Shown here piece by piece: positions 35,244-45,151 of a stretch of 64,000 nucleotides of DNA. Position 1 is the stretch's first letter, and every line of letters starts with the position of its first letter. A program made the position numbers and the translations under genes. Source of the stretch: Moraxella bovoculi 237 (lineage in GTDB: Bacteria > Pseudomonadota > Gammaproteobacteria > Pseudomonadales > Moraxellaceae); NCBI RefSeq assembly GCF_000696305.2, contig NZ_AOMT01000022.1, forward strand, positions 124,001 to 188,000. Direction: 5' to 3'. The notes under the pieces are model-generated. The model was not told the origin of the DNA, searched no databases, and saw only the letters and a program-made list of their open reading frames with translations.

Positions 35244-36788
35244 TTATTTTAAAAACACCCCATAGCCAACATTATCCGTCAAATCTTCGCATTCATAGCC
35301 AATCTCGGTAAGTGCGTCCACGATTTGCCGACCGCTTGTGGGCGTGGCTTGTAGCCCCACCAAAATCCGCCCTTCCGCCGCTCCGTGATTGCGATAGTGG
35401 AATAAGGTTACGTTAAAATCCTGCCCCAATTTTTCAAGGAAATTTAACAACGCCCCTGGACGCTCGGGGAACATGACACGAAACAGACGTTCATCGGTCA
35501 GTCGCCCATGCCCGCCAATCAAATAGCGGATATGCGTTTTGGCAACTTCATCATCGGTTAGGTCATGAGCTTCGTATCCGCCCATATCTAGCATATCGAC
35601 AATCGTGGCGCGCTCTTTTTGACCGTCTTTTAAGCCAATGCCGACAAACACCTGGGCGACATTGGGGCTGGTGGCATCTAGGCGATAGTTAAATTCGGTG
35701 ATGTTTCGCCCCTGCAAACAGCGACAAAAATCCAAAAACGCCCCTGCCTGTTCGGGCAATTTTACCGTAAAAATCGCTTCTTTGTTCTCGCCAATCTCGG
35801 TGCGTTCGGCAATATAACGCAAGCGGTCAAAGTTCATATTCGCCCCTGAGACGATTGCCACGCAGTTCTTGCCAGTCAAGTCATGCTCTTTGATGTATTT
35901 TTTTAGCCCTGCCAACGCCAAAGCCCCAGACGGCTCAACGATGTGGCGGTTTTCTTCAAAGATGTCTTTCACGCTGGCACAAATTTCATCGTTATTGCAC
36001 GTTATCACGTCATCGATGACCTTGCCTTGACCGTTTGATTTGGTTAGATTGGCGATGTCAAAAGGAATTTGTCCGATTTGAGCGACCGCCACCCCGTCTG
36101 CAAATAGGCTTACCTGTGGTAAGCGAGTGCGTTTGCCGTCCGCTAAGGCGACTTTTAGGCACGCCGCCCCTTCGGATTCCACCGCAATGATCTTGACGTG
36201 CGGGGCAGCTTCGCCTAAAAATGCCGACACGCCTGCCACCAAGCCACCACCGCCCACAGGCACAAAGACGTATTCCATGTCTCGCCAGTCTTGCGACAGC
36301 TCTAACGCCACCGTGCCTTGCCCTGCAATCACCAGCTCATCATCATAAGGGGCAATGTAGGTCATGCCGTCTGTCGTTGCCTTGTCTATGGCGAAGCGGT
36401 TGGCTTCATCAAAGCTGTCGCCATGCAAATGCACCGTGCCACCAAAGGCTTTAACGGCTTGCACCTTGATGTCGGGCGTGGTTTTTGGCATGACGATTAG
36501 GTTATTAAGTTTTAGGCGGTTTGCCGAGTAGGCAACCCCTTGGGCGTGGTTGCCAGCGGACGCACAGATGATGCCCTTGGCTTTTTGTTCGTCTGATAAT
36601 TGGCTGATTTTATTGTATGCCCCACGCAGTTTAAAGCTAAACACAGGCTGTAAGTCTTCGCGTTTTAGGCGAATGTCGTTGTCAAAGCGTGCGGATAATT
36701 TGTCCGCCTGTTCAAGCGGGGTGCGAATGGCAACGTCATAGACGGTGGCGGTGATGATAGAACGGACGTAGTTAGATAGGGTGGTCAT
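35244..36788 (-). CDS. ilvA: Threonine ammonia-lyase (threonine deaminase), biosynthetic
   Basis: The protein has 514 residues, the length of the long, allosteric IlvA. It makes 2-oxobutanoate from threonine, the first step of isoleucine synthesis. The PLP lysine is Lys53 (FSFKLRGAYNK) and the phosphate-binding loop is GGGGLVAG near residue 180. Two ACT-like regulatory domains form the C-terminal ~180 residues (FTVKLPEQAGAFLDF and FRVMFPERPGALLNF), where isoleucine inhibits and valine activates. The gene is monocistronic. Confidence 0.97.
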   Translation of the reverse strand: MTTLSNYVRSIITATVYDVAIRTPLEQADKLSARFDNDIRLKREDLQPVFSFKLRGAYNKISQLSDEQKAKGIICASAGNHAQGVAYSANRLKLNNLIVMPKTTPDIKVQAVKAFGGTVHLHGDSFDEANRFAIDKATTDGMTYIAPYDDELVIAGQGTVALELSQDWRDMEYVFVPVGGGGLVAGVSAFLGEAAPHVKIIAVESEGAACLKVALADGKRTRLPQVSLFADGVAVAQIGQIPFDIANLTKSNGQGKVIDDVITCNNDEICASVKDIFEENRHIVEPSGALALAGLKKYIKEHDLTGKNCVAIVSGANMNFDRLRYIAERTEIGENKEAIFTVKLPEQAGAFLDFCRCLQGRNITEFNYRLDATSPNVAQVFVGIGLKDGQKERATIVDMLDMGGYEAHDLTDDEVAKTHIRYLIGGHGRLTDERLFRVMFPERPGALLNFLEKLGQDFNVTLFHYRNHGAAEGRILVGLQATPTSGRQIVDALTEIGYECEDLTDNVGYGVFLK

Positions 36789-36835
36789 GAGTTTTCCTTG
36801 TCATAACGAATTTTTATAAAAATCATCAATGTAAA

Positions 36836-36869
36836 ATCGCCCAAATCTGCATAAGCGGACTTGGGCGAT
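36836..36869 (-). terminator. Terminator after yebC
   Basis: ATCGCCCAA (36836-36844) pairs with TTGGGCGAT (36861-36869), with TTTTAC next on the minus strand. It lies between ilvA and yebC. Confidence 0.6.
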
Positions 36870-36894
36870 GTTTTATGGGCAAGAATTTTCGTGA

Positions 36895-37644
36895 TTAAGC
36901 ATCAAGCTGTGCCATGACGTCATCGCTAAAATTGACGTTGGTATAGACTTCTTGCACATCGTCTAAATCTTCTAGCATATCGATCATTTTTAGCACTTTT
37001 TGAGCGTCGTCGATGTTGTCGATATCAGCGGTGGTGCTTGGTGACATGGTAACTTCCATACTGTCAGCTTTTAGATCGGCTGCCAGTAAGGCATCCACCA
37101 CAGCGCCGAAGTCATTAGGCTCTGTGATGACAAGCAGGCTTTCACCGTCATTCTCGATGTCGCTTGCGCCTGCTTCTAGGGCGACCTCCATGACCTTATC
37201 TTCTAATGATACATCACCAAAGACAATCTCGCCACGCTTAGAGAAAAGATACGCCACTGAGCCTGATGTGCCTAGGTTGCCACCGTGTTTGCTAAACGCA
37301 TGGCGAACTTCGCCCACCGTACGGTTTACGTTGTCGGTCATGGTCTCAACGATGACTGCCACACCGCCCACGCCATAGCCCTCATAGGTAATCTCTTGGA
37401 CGTTGTCGCCTTCTCCGCCGCCTTGACCGCGCTCAATCGCACGCTTAATCACGTCTTTGGTCATGTTGGCGGCGTTGGCTTTTTCTAGCACGGCACGCAG
37501 GCGTGGGTTGTTGGCAGGGTCTGGGTCGCCACCTTTACTGGCAGATACGATTTCACGAATGATTTTGGTAAAGATTTTGCCTTTTGCGGCGTCTTGTTTA
37601 GCTTTACGATGTTTGATGTTTGCCCATTTACTATGACCTGCCAT
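36895..37644 (-). CDS. yebC: YebC/PmpR family protein (TACO1-like)
   Basis: The protein has 249 residues from the ATG at 37644 ([15 protein letters not shown]), with AAGGTG eight bases upstream; three extra codons in front are not conserved. The N-terminal basic helix and the acidic central domain [18 protein letters not shown] are diagnostic. Members act as transcription regulators in some bacteria, and YebC-type proteins also help ribosomes past polyproline stretches. No operon partner. Confidence 0.94.
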   Translation of the reverse strand: MAGHSKWANIKHRKAKQDAAKGKIFTKIIREIVSASKGGDPDPANNPRLRAVLEKANAANMTKDVIKRAIERGQGGGEGDNVQEITYEGYGVGGVAVIVETMTDNVNRTVGEVRHAFSKHGGNLGTSGSVAYLFSKRGEIVFGDVSLEDKVMEVALEAGASDIENDGESLLVITEPNDFGAVVDALLAADLKADSMEVTMSPSTTADIDNIDDAQKVLKMIDMLEDLDDVQEVYTNVNFSDDVMAQLDA

Positions 37645-37716
37645 AGAATGCACCTTTTAAATGAAAATAATAAAATAGGTTATTATACAAGGTTTGGGCG
37701 AATTTGCCAATATTTG

Positions 37717-37929
37717 CTAGGGGCAATGTGTGCGATGATGCGTTTCTTGATATTCTGGCGAACTCATGTCAGGATAGCCTTGTGGTGTGCGTAGGGCCAG
37801 GATATGGCGTTGGCAATTTGGGTCGTAAGTCGGGTAGGTTTGGGGTGTTTGACGCTCATTTTCAGAAAAATCTGTCATGTTCATGCAAGCGGTCAGGACA
37901 AGGGGTAGCATTAAGATGATGATTCTCAT
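37717..37929 (-). CDS. Small putative lipoprotein
   Basis: The protein has 70 residues: a short hydrophobic N-terminus ending in a lipobox-like LTAC (Cys15), then a polar tail rich in Pro, Thr and His (ending HHRTHCP). I recognise no domain. There is no clear ribosome site before the ATG, so this could be a chance ORF, but the signal-like start and lack of a competing frame favour a real lipoprotein. Confidence 0.45.
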   Translation of the reverse strand: MRIIILMLPLVLTACMNMTDFSENERQTPQTYPTYDPNCQRHILALRTPQGYPDMSSPEYQETHHRTHCP

Positions 37930-38048
37930 GATGAATCAAATGTAAAAAGCCTAAAACGTATCAATCATAACAAGAATTTTGTAAAAATACTATCCCAAGC
38001 CCTAACTTTATTATAAAATACACCCATCTTTCTCTCATTCTATCTTGC

Positions 38049-38879
38049 ATGAAAGCCCCTGTTTACAAAAAAAGCCTGCCCTTAAAAGAGAAAATCCACA
38101 TCGTCATCGAAGGCACAGACACCCGAACAGGTAAGTTCTTTGATGTGGTACTGCTGATTGCTATTGCATTGTCGGTGGCGGTGGTCATGCTCGATAGTGT
38201 GTTGATTTTGCGACTGCAGTACGGTCAGCTGTTTTTTTATGCTGAATGGCTGTTTACTATTCTTTTCACCATTGAATACGCGATGCGATTGTATTCTGCG
38301 CCGAATCGCAAGCGTTATGCATTTAGCTTCTTTGGGATTATTGATTTGCTGGCATTATTACCAAGCTATCTAAGCTTGTTCTTCATGGGTACGCAGTATC
38401 TGCTTGTGGTGCGTATTCTGCGTATTTTGCGAATCTTTAGGGTGTTTAAATTACGATCATACATGCAGCAGGCGGGATTTTTGGCGGCGGCGTTTAAGAC
38501 CAGTCAGCATAAGATCATCGTGTTTTTCTTGTCGTTGTTGTTGCTTGTGACGATTTTTGGTTCGGTCATGTATGTGGTTGAAGGTCCTGAGAATGGCTAC
38601 ACCAGTATTCCGTTGTCGATTTATTGGGCGGTTGTGAGTTTGACGACGGTGGGTTATGGTGACATCTCACCAAAAACCCCAGTCGGTCAGGCGATCGCAT
38701 CGATGGTCATGATTACAGGTTATGCGATCATTGCCGTGCCGACGGGGATTTTTACCGCTGAGCTTACCCGAACCATGCGCCCACAGCTGCATCCCATCAG
38801 TTGCCCAAAATGCGGTAAATTCGGCCATGCATCCAACGCCAAGTTCTGCGACCGATGCGGGCATGATTTGCACGTCTAA
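38049..38879 (+). CDS. Voltage-gated K+ channel family protein with C-terminal zinc ribbon
   Basis: The protein has 276 residues with the six-helix Kv plan. S1-S3 lie within residues ~30-110. S4 carries repeated arginines (VRILRILRIFRVFKLR, 121-136), and the pore loop has the K+ filter TVGYGD (200-205) before S6. After S6 comes a 26-residue tail with Cys252, Cys255, Cys267 and Cys270 in a CPKCG...CDRCG zinc ribbon, which could respond to redox or zinc. It probably conducts K+ across the inner membrane. No ribosome site is evident; the start fits the family N-terminus. Confidence 0.9.
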   Translation: MKAPVYKKSLPLKEKIHIVIEGTDTRTGKFFDVVLLIAIALSVAVVMLDSVLILRLQYGQLFFYAEWLFTILFTIEYAMRLYSAPNRKRYAFSFFGIIDLLALLPSYLSLFFMGTQYLLVVRILRILRIFRVFKLRSYMQQAGFLAAAFKTSQHKIIVFFLSLLLLVTIFGSVMYVVEGPENGYTSIPLSIYWAVVSLTTVGYGDISPKTPVGQAIASMVMITGYAIIAVPTGIFTAELTRTMRPQLHPISCPKCGKFGHASNAKFCDRCGHDLHV

Positions 38880-38895
38880 ATAGAGTTAACAAAAT

Positions 38896-38925
38896 AAAAG
38901 CCAATCGCGATGGATTGGCTTTTTT
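38896..38925. terminator. Bidirectional terminator between channel gene and receptor gene
   Basis: AAAAGCCAATC (38896-38906) pairs with GATTGGCTTTT (38913-38923), with A-run and T-run on either side, between convergent genes. Confidence 0.88.
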
Positions 38926-38937
38926 ATTGAGAAATGA

Positions 38938-41466
38938 TTAGAATTCATAAGTGAGCGATAAGGCGTAGTTACGACCTGGCGAGGTGTATCTTTGCATACC
39001 ATCGCCACTCACCATAGCATTGATATTTTTGGCACCCATAAAAGTTCTTAATGTTTCCCAACTATGGTATTTCTCATTGAAGATGTTATAAGCACCTGCC
39101 GAAACATTAAATCCATTGTTGAAGCGTTTGGTGCCATATAGATCAAATAGGGTATAGGATTTGCTGTATGGTAGGTAGTCGGAGACTGTAATAGTATTGT
39201 TTGGACCGTCAATTTTGGCATCATTTGCTTTCTTTGAACCAACATAACGTAAACGCCCATGAATATCATAGCCGTCGTCAGCAGCATGATAGTCAAAGCC
39301 GACGACACCATTTGCTGGCATATTAGCGATAAGATTTGTACCTCGACTGGTACTATCTTTGCTAATGGCATACTCGCCCATTAGTTGCAATGTGCCATTT
39401 AGTTTGGATATTTCAGAAATATCCCATGTGCCACCAATACGTCCGCCATAAGTCTTGGCAGAGTCTACATTATAATAATTAATGGTATCATAGCCAACGC
39501 CACCAAAATCTCTATTCTCAATTTTGATGTTAATAAAATCATTGTAATCTACATAGTATCCGCCTAGCTTAACGCCAAATGTATCAAACTCGCCTTTGAA
39601 TTCTAATTCATGGTTTTTTGAAGTTTCGGGTTTAAGACCATGTATAAAGCCAGTCTCTTCACGTACACCCATCCCACTAAATGCACTATAAAGCTGAGTA
39701 ACGGTTGGCATTAGAAATCCGGTGGAGTATTTGTAACTGGCTTTCCAATTATCATTAAACTGATACCCTAAGCCGATTTTATAAGTAACAGCATCTTCTT
39801 TGTAGGGGTGATTGTTTGTAAATGCTTGTTGGAATTTTTCTCGATAGGACTGAAAATCAGCTACTTGCGCATAACACGCAGCTAATTTAGCTGGATCGTA
39901 AAGCCATGAGCTAAAACCATAGGATTGATTACAGGTATCATTATTGCGTCCAGTATTGTTCTGTAACAATCCATAACCTGCATCTGGAAATCTGCTAAAT
40001 AATGATTTTTGATAATCTGTAAATTCTGGCTTGTATTTATAATTATCATATCTTACACCAAGTTGTGCATCTAATTTGTCATTTAGTCGAACATCATCAG
40101 AGACTACAAATGAAAAAATATTACGCTCTATGTTAGGTGTATAGACAAATGTGTCATTGGCAAGACTATCAGAGCCATTGCACATCCATTTGCTACTACC
40201 TGGACAAGCGTTTTTATTTTGGGGTGTTGCCGAATGGTCCTTGTTAGTATACTGAAAGACAGTGCTAAATTTATGTGAGCCAAATTCATCAAAGTCGATT
40301 GGGAGAAAATCGGTGCTCAAACGAAACTGTTTGGTAGTGTCAGATGTTGGGCGGTGTTCTGAGGTGTAGGCATCATTTGAGTCAACCAAACCAGTAAGCC
40401 AACTTGTAAAGCGCACATCAGTATGAGCAATTCCTTTTACTTTTTGGTGAGCAAATTCAATGTTTGTTTCATCTATCAATTGGCTATATTTGGGTAGATA
40501 GCGATAATTAATACCATAACTTTCCATATTTGCTTTGTCATGAGACATGCGACGTTGGCTTTTTAATGTGCCTTTGGTGATGGCATAACTGTGGTCTTTT
40601 CGACTAAGATAATTGCCAAATATACCAAAGCGATGTTCGTCATTCACATGATAGTATATTTTAGCCAAAAGATTGTCGCTTTTATAATCGCTCGGGTCGG
40701 GTAATATCCCACTTGTTCCTACTTCATTACTAGGAAAATTGTAATCAATAGCCAATTTGTCAGAATTATGTTCTTCCATGCGATGATTTTTGAGTTCATG
40801 ACCTTCACGGCGAACATAATTAACCAGTCCTTCTAGGTGTTTGGTACTGGCTGCCAGACCAACAGCTGCCATATTTTCTTCATTTTTACTGGCATAGCCA
40901 ATTTTGGCATACCCACCAAAATTATTGCCATTTCTAATAAGATCGGAGGGCTCTTTTGAGGTGTAAGTAACGGCACCTCCTAGCGAGCCATTACCTGAGG
41001 TAAGAGAGTCTGCCCCTGTCTGAATGCTAATGTTTCTCATAATTTCAGGATCAATTGCAAGGCGACCGCTATACATATAACCGTAAGGCATATATATCTG
41101 ATTGACTTCTAATTCAGGTAAAGCCATGCCATCTACGCTCATGGATACTCGGTTTTCATCCACGCCACGAATAGCAAAACCCTTGCTACCAAAACGACCT
41201 GTTTCAGCAACTGCCACTTCGGGGTTGTAGCGTACTAAATCACGATTATCTTGCACCATCTGCTCATCAAGCTCACGGCGTGTGACGATCTTCTCGCCAA
41301 TTTTTTCTCTGGGTTTGGCATTTACGGTGACATTTAGAGCATCTAGCGTGACTTTAGGTTCGTTAGTATCTTGAGCGGTCGATTGGGTGCTATAAGCCAT
41401 CATTGCAGGAATGATGAGCGCCAGCAGCACTTTATTGGTTTTTGGAAAGGGTGCGTGTTGTGCCAT
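38938..41466 (-). CDS. TonB-dependent haemoglobin receptor, HmbR-like
   Basis: The protein has 842 residues. A signal peptide (~30 residues) and a TonB-box-like TLDALNVTV precede the plug domain, which is very like HmbR of Neisseria: QMVQDNRDLVRYNPEVAVAETGRFGSKGFAIRG, then NRVSMSVDGMALPE and GADSLTSGNGSLGGAV. The 22-strand barrel ends SPGRNYALSLTYEF with terminal Phe. AAGGA precedes the ATG. It should bind haemoglobin or a related host protein at the outer membrane and import haem with TonB energy. No poly-G phase-variation tract is seen. Codon choice is more AT-rich than in the neighbours. Other haem or transferrin-family receptors cannot be excluded. Confidence 0.88.
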   Translation of the reverse strand: MAQHAPFPKTNKVLLALIIPAMMAYSTQSTAQDTNEPKVTLDALNVTVNAKPREKIGEKIVTRRELDEQMVQDNRDLVRYNPEVAVAETGRFGSKGFAIRGVDENRVSMSVDGMALPELEVNQIYMPYGYMYSGRLAIDPEIMRNISIQTGADSLTSGNGSLGGAVTYTSKEPSDLIRNGNNFGGYAKIGYASKNEENMAAVGLAASTKHLEGLVNYVRREGHELKNHRMEEHNSDKLAIDYNFPSNEVGTSGILPDPSDYKSDNLLAKIYYHVNDEHRFGIFGNYLSRKDHSYAITKGTLKSQRRMSHDKANMESYGINYRYLPKYSQLIDETNIEFAHQKVKGIAHTDVRFTSWLTGLVDSNDAYTSEHRPTSDTTKQFRLSTDFLPIDFDEFGSHKFSTVFQYTNKDHSATPQNKNACPGSSKWMCNGSDSLANDTFVYTPNIERNIFSFVVSDDVRLNDKLDAQLGVRYDNYKYKPEFTDYQKSLFSRFPDAGYGLLQNNTGRNNDTCNQSYGFSSWLYDPAKLAACYAQVADFQSYREKFQQAFTNNHPYKEDAVTYKIGLGYQFNDNWKASYKYSTGFLMPTVTQLYSAFSGMGVREETGFIHGLKPETSKNHELEFKGEFDTFGVKLGGYYVDYNDFINIKIENRDFGGVGYDTINYYNVDSAKTYGGRIGGTWDISEISKLNGTLQLMGEYAISKDSTSRGTNLIANMPANGVVGFDYHAADDGYDIHGRLRYVGSKKANDAKIDGPNNTITVSDYLPYSKSYTLFDLYGTKRFNNGFNVSAGAYNIFNEKYHSWETLRTFMGAKNINAMVSGDGMQRYTSPGRNYALSLTYEF

Positions 41467-41703
41467 GCGGTTTTCCTTGGTTGAATATAAATAAAGTTGA
41501 ACAAAGACTGTCCAAAGCGTAGCAATGTTAACAATTTATTACAATAATGTAATTTATGGGGAATTATATCCGAGTTATTTTATTAGGTAAATAATAATCT
41601 ATTTTATTTGGCTATAATTTTCAATTAAATAATAATATCATTAATAAATAATAGGTTGAAAAAGGGTATAATGCTGATTCTTGAATTGGTATTGATGTGA
41701 TTT

Positions 41704-42420
41704 ATGAACTTTCAGAATTTATTAATAAAAGCACCCGTCACCTTGTTGTTGATTGTGATTTTTGTGGGGTTTGCCTTATACCAGCTCACCCAAGGTGTTA
41801 GCATGGATAATCCTAGCACGAGTGATTTGTTGCGCTTTGGGGCGAATTTTTTGCCGTTGTCGCTCACGCATGAGCCTTGGCGTATGATTTCTAGTGTCTT
41901 TTTACATATTGGCATCATTCATTTGCTTTTTAATAGTTTTGCGGTTTACTATTTTGGACAAGTTACAGAACAGATCATTGGTAAGTGGCAGTTTTTGATG
42001 TTGTTCTTGTTGTCAGCGTTGGGTGGTAATTTGCTAAATCTATTCATCACTTGGCAGGATGTACAAGCAGGTGGATCGGTGGGGCTGTCAGCAGGCGCGT
42101 CGGGCGGCATCATGGGACTTGGTGCATTCTTATTGGTACTAGCGGTGATGCGTGCACCGACGATGTTCGTCTTGAACACCAAAAACCTATTCGTCGTGAT
42201 GGTGATTAACCTTCTGATGGGGTTTGCACTGCCGGGCATTGACAATGCAGCGCATATTGGTGGCGCATTAGTTGGGGCGTTGTTTGGGATGGTGGTGTCA
42301 TTGGCGTTGAAATCTAAGCTGTCGCGCGCATGGTTTTGGAAGATGTCAATGGTTGTAGCGGTAGTCTTTGGCGTGGTTTGGTGGCAGCTACATACTCAGG
42401 TTTTGGCGCTAATAGCCTAA
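41704..42420 (+). CDS. Rhomboid family intramembrane serine protease
   Basis: The protein has 238 residues with six membrane segments. The catalytic dyad is Ser133 in GASGG and His184 in AAHIGGAL, as in GlpG. The L1-region WR motif (EPWRMISSVFLH) and the HLLFNS segment are conserved. It cleaves membrane proteins within the bilayer; the substrate is unknown. The gene is divergent from the haemoglobin receptor gene with 237 AT-rich bases between them. Confidence 0.93.
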   Translation: MNFQNLLIKAPVTLLLIVIFVGFALYQLTQGVSMDNPSTSDLLRFGANFLPLSLTHEPWRMISSVFLHIGIIHLLFNSFAVYYFGQVTEQIIGKWQFLMLFLLSALGGNLLNLFITWQDVQAGGSVGLSAGASGGIMGLGAFLLVLAVMRAPTMFVLNTKNLFVVMVINLLMGFALPGIDNAAHIGGALVGALFGMVVSLALKSKLSRAWFWKMSMVVAVVFGVVWWQLHTQVLALIA

Positions 42421-42473
42421 GATAAGACCATTAGATTGCTCTTTTGAAATGTAAATACCAAGTGGTTTTGACA

Positions 42474-43277
42474 TCAGACAGGATGGCAAAATTCCCATAA
42501 GCCCATCTCACCATCATCAAGCACTGCCCCGATAACTGCCGTCACTTGATTGCTATTAAGTCGCCAGTCACCAAGAACGACTCTTTTTTTACCATCAATG
42601 TCATGCACGGCTGGCCGATGTGTGTGTCCATGCATCAGAATGTCGCATGTAGCTAGGGCGTTGTGGGTTGCATTGTCATTCACGTCCATGATGACGGCAG
42701 TTTTTTGGGATTTGTCGTTTTGAGATTTTTTTTTGATGCTTTGAGCGAGTTGTCTGCGTTTGACCAGTGGCTGCTTTAGGATTAGCCAAGAAACGATGGG
42801 GTTTTGGATGATTTTGCGGTAGCGTTGATAGGCTTTGTCATCGGTACACATGCGATCACCATGTTCTAGGCGCAATCTTGATGCGTTGGATAAAGTTAAA
42901 AAATAAGGTTCTTTAATCAGTGTGCCACCTAGGACATCGCACAGACCTTGGCGTATCATAAAGTCGCGATTGCCGTGCATGACGTAAATGGCGGTCTTGT
43001 GGGATAGCTTCTTTAACTGATTTAAAATGAACGTAAGCCAATGCTCAGACTTCTGGGCATCAGATAAGCTTAAATAATCATCATCACCGATCCAGCTATC
43101 CAGCCAATCCCCTAGGATGTAGAGTGTCTGCAGATTTGGCAGGGCCATCAAATCCTGTAATAGTGCCAAAAACGCCTGATTCAGCATTGCGGTGTCGGCA
43201 GATAAATGCAAGTCGCTCACAAATACCACGTGGATGTCATGAGACTTGGTGGTTAGAAGATGGTTGAAATCTTGCAT
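42474..43277 (-). CDS. lpxH: UDP-2,3-diacylglucosamine hydrolase
   Basis: The protein has 267 residues. It is a metallophosphoesterase that makes lipid X from UDP-diacylglucosamine in lipid A synthesis, at the inner face of the membrane. Metal ligands are visible in SDLHLSA (Asp22, His24), LGDWLDSWIGDD, MHGNRDFM and HGHTHRPAVH. The length is slightly above E. coli LpxH (240), through a Lys/Gln-rich insert near residue 185 (RQLAQSIKKKSQNDKSQK). It follows ppiB on the same strand with a terminator between. Confidence 0.95.
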   Translation of the reverse strand: MQDFNHLLTTKSHDIHVVFVSDLHLSADTAMLNQAFLALLQDLMALPNLQTLYILGDWLDSWIGDDDYLSLSDAQKSEHWLTFILNQLKKLSHKTAIYVMHGNRDFMIRQGLCDVLGGTLIKEPYFLTLSNASRLRLEHGDRMCTDDKAYQRYRKIIQNPIVSWLILKQPLVKRRQLAQSIKKKSQNDKSQKTAVIMDVNDNATHNALATCDILMHGHTHRPAVHDIDGKKRVVLGDWRLNSNQVTAVIGAVLDDGEMGLWEFCHPV

Positions 43278-43320
43278 GGCGAATCAGCGTTTGAATTTAT
43301 GAGTGATGAAAATCACAAAA

Positions 43321-43343
43321 AGGGCGAAAACTATTCCGCCCCT
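43321..43343 (-). terminator. Probable terminator after ppiB
   Basis: AGGGCG (43321-43326) pairs with CGCCCCT (43337-43343) with one bulge; T residues follow on the minus strand. Confidence 0.5.
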
Positions 43344-43361
43344 TGTGGTGTTTGCTTTGGG

Positions 43362-43871
43362 TTATTTTGAGATAACTTTGGCAGAGTTGATGACGATTGG
43401 CGTGCTAGGTACGTCTGAATGGTAGCCATAGCGACCTGTTGCCACACCTTTAATTTGATTAACCACATCCATGCCGTCGGTTACTTTACCGAATACTGCA
43501 TAACCCCAGCCTTGTGGTGTTGGGCTTGAGTAGTTTAGGAAGTCGTTGTTTTTAACGTTAATAAAGAACTGAGCGGTTGCAGAATGTGGGTCTTGGGTAC
43601 GAGCCATGGCGATGGTGCCGATGTCGTTTTTTAGACCGTTATCAGCTTCGTTCTTGATCGGTGTGCCGGTGCGTTTTTCGTTCATGTCCGCATCCATGCC
43701 GCCGCCTTGAATCATAAAGCCATCAATCACACGGTGGAAAATTGTACCGTCGTAATGACCGCTTTCAACGTAGTCGATGAAGTTGGCAACGGTGACAGGG
43801 GCTTTTTCGGCGTTTAGTTCGATGACGATGGCGCCGTGAGTGGTGTCAAATTGTACAACAGGCATATCCAT
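43362..43871 (-). CDS. ppiB: Peptidyl-prolyl cis-trans isomerase, cytoplasmic cyclophilin
   Basis: The protein has 169 residues. Cyclophilin core motifs are [13 protein letters not shown] (active-site Arg and Phe), [20 protein letters not shown] and [10 protein letters not shown]. No signal peptide is present, so it is the cytoplasmic PpiB type that speeds proline isomerisation. AAGGAATA before the ATG at 43871 supports the start at MDMPVVQF. Confidence 0.95.
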   Translation of the reverse strand: MDMPVVQFDTTHGAIVIELNAEKAPVTVANFIDYVESGHYDGTIFHRVIDGFMIQGGGMDADMNEKRTGTPIKNEADNGLKNDIGTIAMARTQDPHSATAQFFINVKNNDFLNYSSPTPQGWGYAVFGKVTDGMDVVNQIKGVATGRYGYHSDVPSTPIVINSAKVISK

Positions 43872-44115
43872 GATTATTCCTTACAATAAAATAAAAAGTT
43901 AAGTATCAAAAATGGTGGCTAAATTATAGCATACCCTTAATCAAATCCCAATCAAAAGCCAAAAAAATTACATAACCCACCCGCGCTATTAAGCTGTCAT
44001 TAATCTGCGTAAAACTTATGCAAAAAATAGGGATACGGCTTGCCAAGTGTGAAATTGAACCTAAAGTCACACCTATGCTACAATGCCCTAAAATCATAAA
44101 TCACCCATAAGAATA

Positions 44116-45003
44116 ATGCCAAATCTAAAAAGCTGCTCAAGCTTCATGTTACCTACATTATTACTGGCCGGCTGCGTAAGTATCGATTCATCAGACCGAC
44201 AAGTTCGGCGTGCACAATTGTGGCAGTCGCCATCAGTCAGCTTTCCTAATCATACCAGTAAAGCTGAGCGAATTCGCGCCATCGCCATCAGAGAGCATCA
44301 AGCATGGGGTGAGCCTTTTATTACCGCTCAGGGACACATCGCCAAGTATAACCATTATGAATCACAGAATGCTCGATTGACAGATGGGGTTTATGCGTGG
44401 GAGCGGGTGACAGCGTATTGGCGCGACAGCGGTGTTCTGCCGCGGTTAGACAGGTCTTTTAATTATCAAAACTGTAATAAGTTGGATACGAGTCACAATT
44501 CAAACACGAATATCTGCCGAGCCTTTGCCAGTGATGTGGCATGGTCGGCAGCGTTCATCTCCTATGTGATGGCGCAGGCGGGCATTGAAGATTTTTATGT
44601 GTCGCCGCGCCATTATGATTATATGTATCGTGCGTGGCAACAAAAGGGCAGTTATCACTCTAAGAATCCTAAGCAGACAGTGCCCAAGGTCGGGGACATG
44701 CTGTGCTATGTGCGTGGCGGTTCATCGCTGTCTAGCCATGAGGCACTGACCGACCATATGGCCAATCAATCTGGAGGATTGCCTGCGCACTGCGACATCG
44801 TCACGCAGATTGATCAGTCTAAGGCAGAAGCATGGCTGATCGGTGGCAATGTGCTGCACGCTGTCATGCTAAGAAAGCTGCCCATCGATGACGATGGTCG
44901 TTTTGCCTTGCCTAAATACCAAGGGGAATGCAATCCACAAAGTGAGCAAAAGTGTAATCTCAATCAACAAAATTGGCTGATGTTATTACAGCTGCAGCCT
45001 TAA
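44116..45003 (+). CDS. DUF2272 domain lipoprotein
   Basis: The protein has 295 residues with a signal peptide and lipobox LAGC (Cys20). The mature part carries the DUF2272 domain: AIREHQAWGEPF, WERVTAYWRDSG, then AFASDVAWSAAFISYVMAQAGI, SPRHYDYMYRAW, a VPKVGDMLCYVRGG segment and PAHCDIVTQID. The Cys/His pattern resembles NlpC/CHAP-type amidohydrolases, so a cell-wall role is possible but unproven. It is divergent from ppiB and monocistronic. Confidence 0.82.
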   Translation: MPNLKSCSSFMLPTLLLAGCVSIDSSDRQVRRAQLWQSPSVSFPNHTSKAERIRAIAIREHQAWGEPFITAQGHIAKYNHYESQNARLTDGVYAWERVTAYWRDSGVLPRLDRSFNYQNCNKLDTSHNSNTNICRAFASDVAWSAAFISYVMAQAGIEDFYVSPRHYDYMYRAWQQKGSYHSKNPKQTVPKVGDMLCYVRGGSSLSSHEALTDHMANQSGGLPAHCDIVTQIDQSKAEAWLIGGNVLHAVMLRKLPIDDDGRFALPKYQGECNPQSEQKCNLNQQNWLMLLQLQP

Positions 45004-45151
45004 ATCTGAAGCATGCCTTGAAGTGCTTATAAAAATTCTACAATTTGTTTTTGTGGAATTTTTTATTGTCATAAACTGTGTTAAAATAGCATGATTTATG
45101 CTAATTTTGGGCGACGAATTGCCCTTAAAAATAACTGAAAAAAGGTAATCC

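Noticed and set aside
38938-41466. Phase-variable poly-G tract as in neisserial hmbR
   Set aside because: No G or C run longer than a few bases is present in the receptor gene.
41620-41650. Fur box as a firm feature
   Set aside because: About 11 of 19 positions match, which is expected by chance in such an AT-rich stretch; kept only as a remark under the receptor finding.
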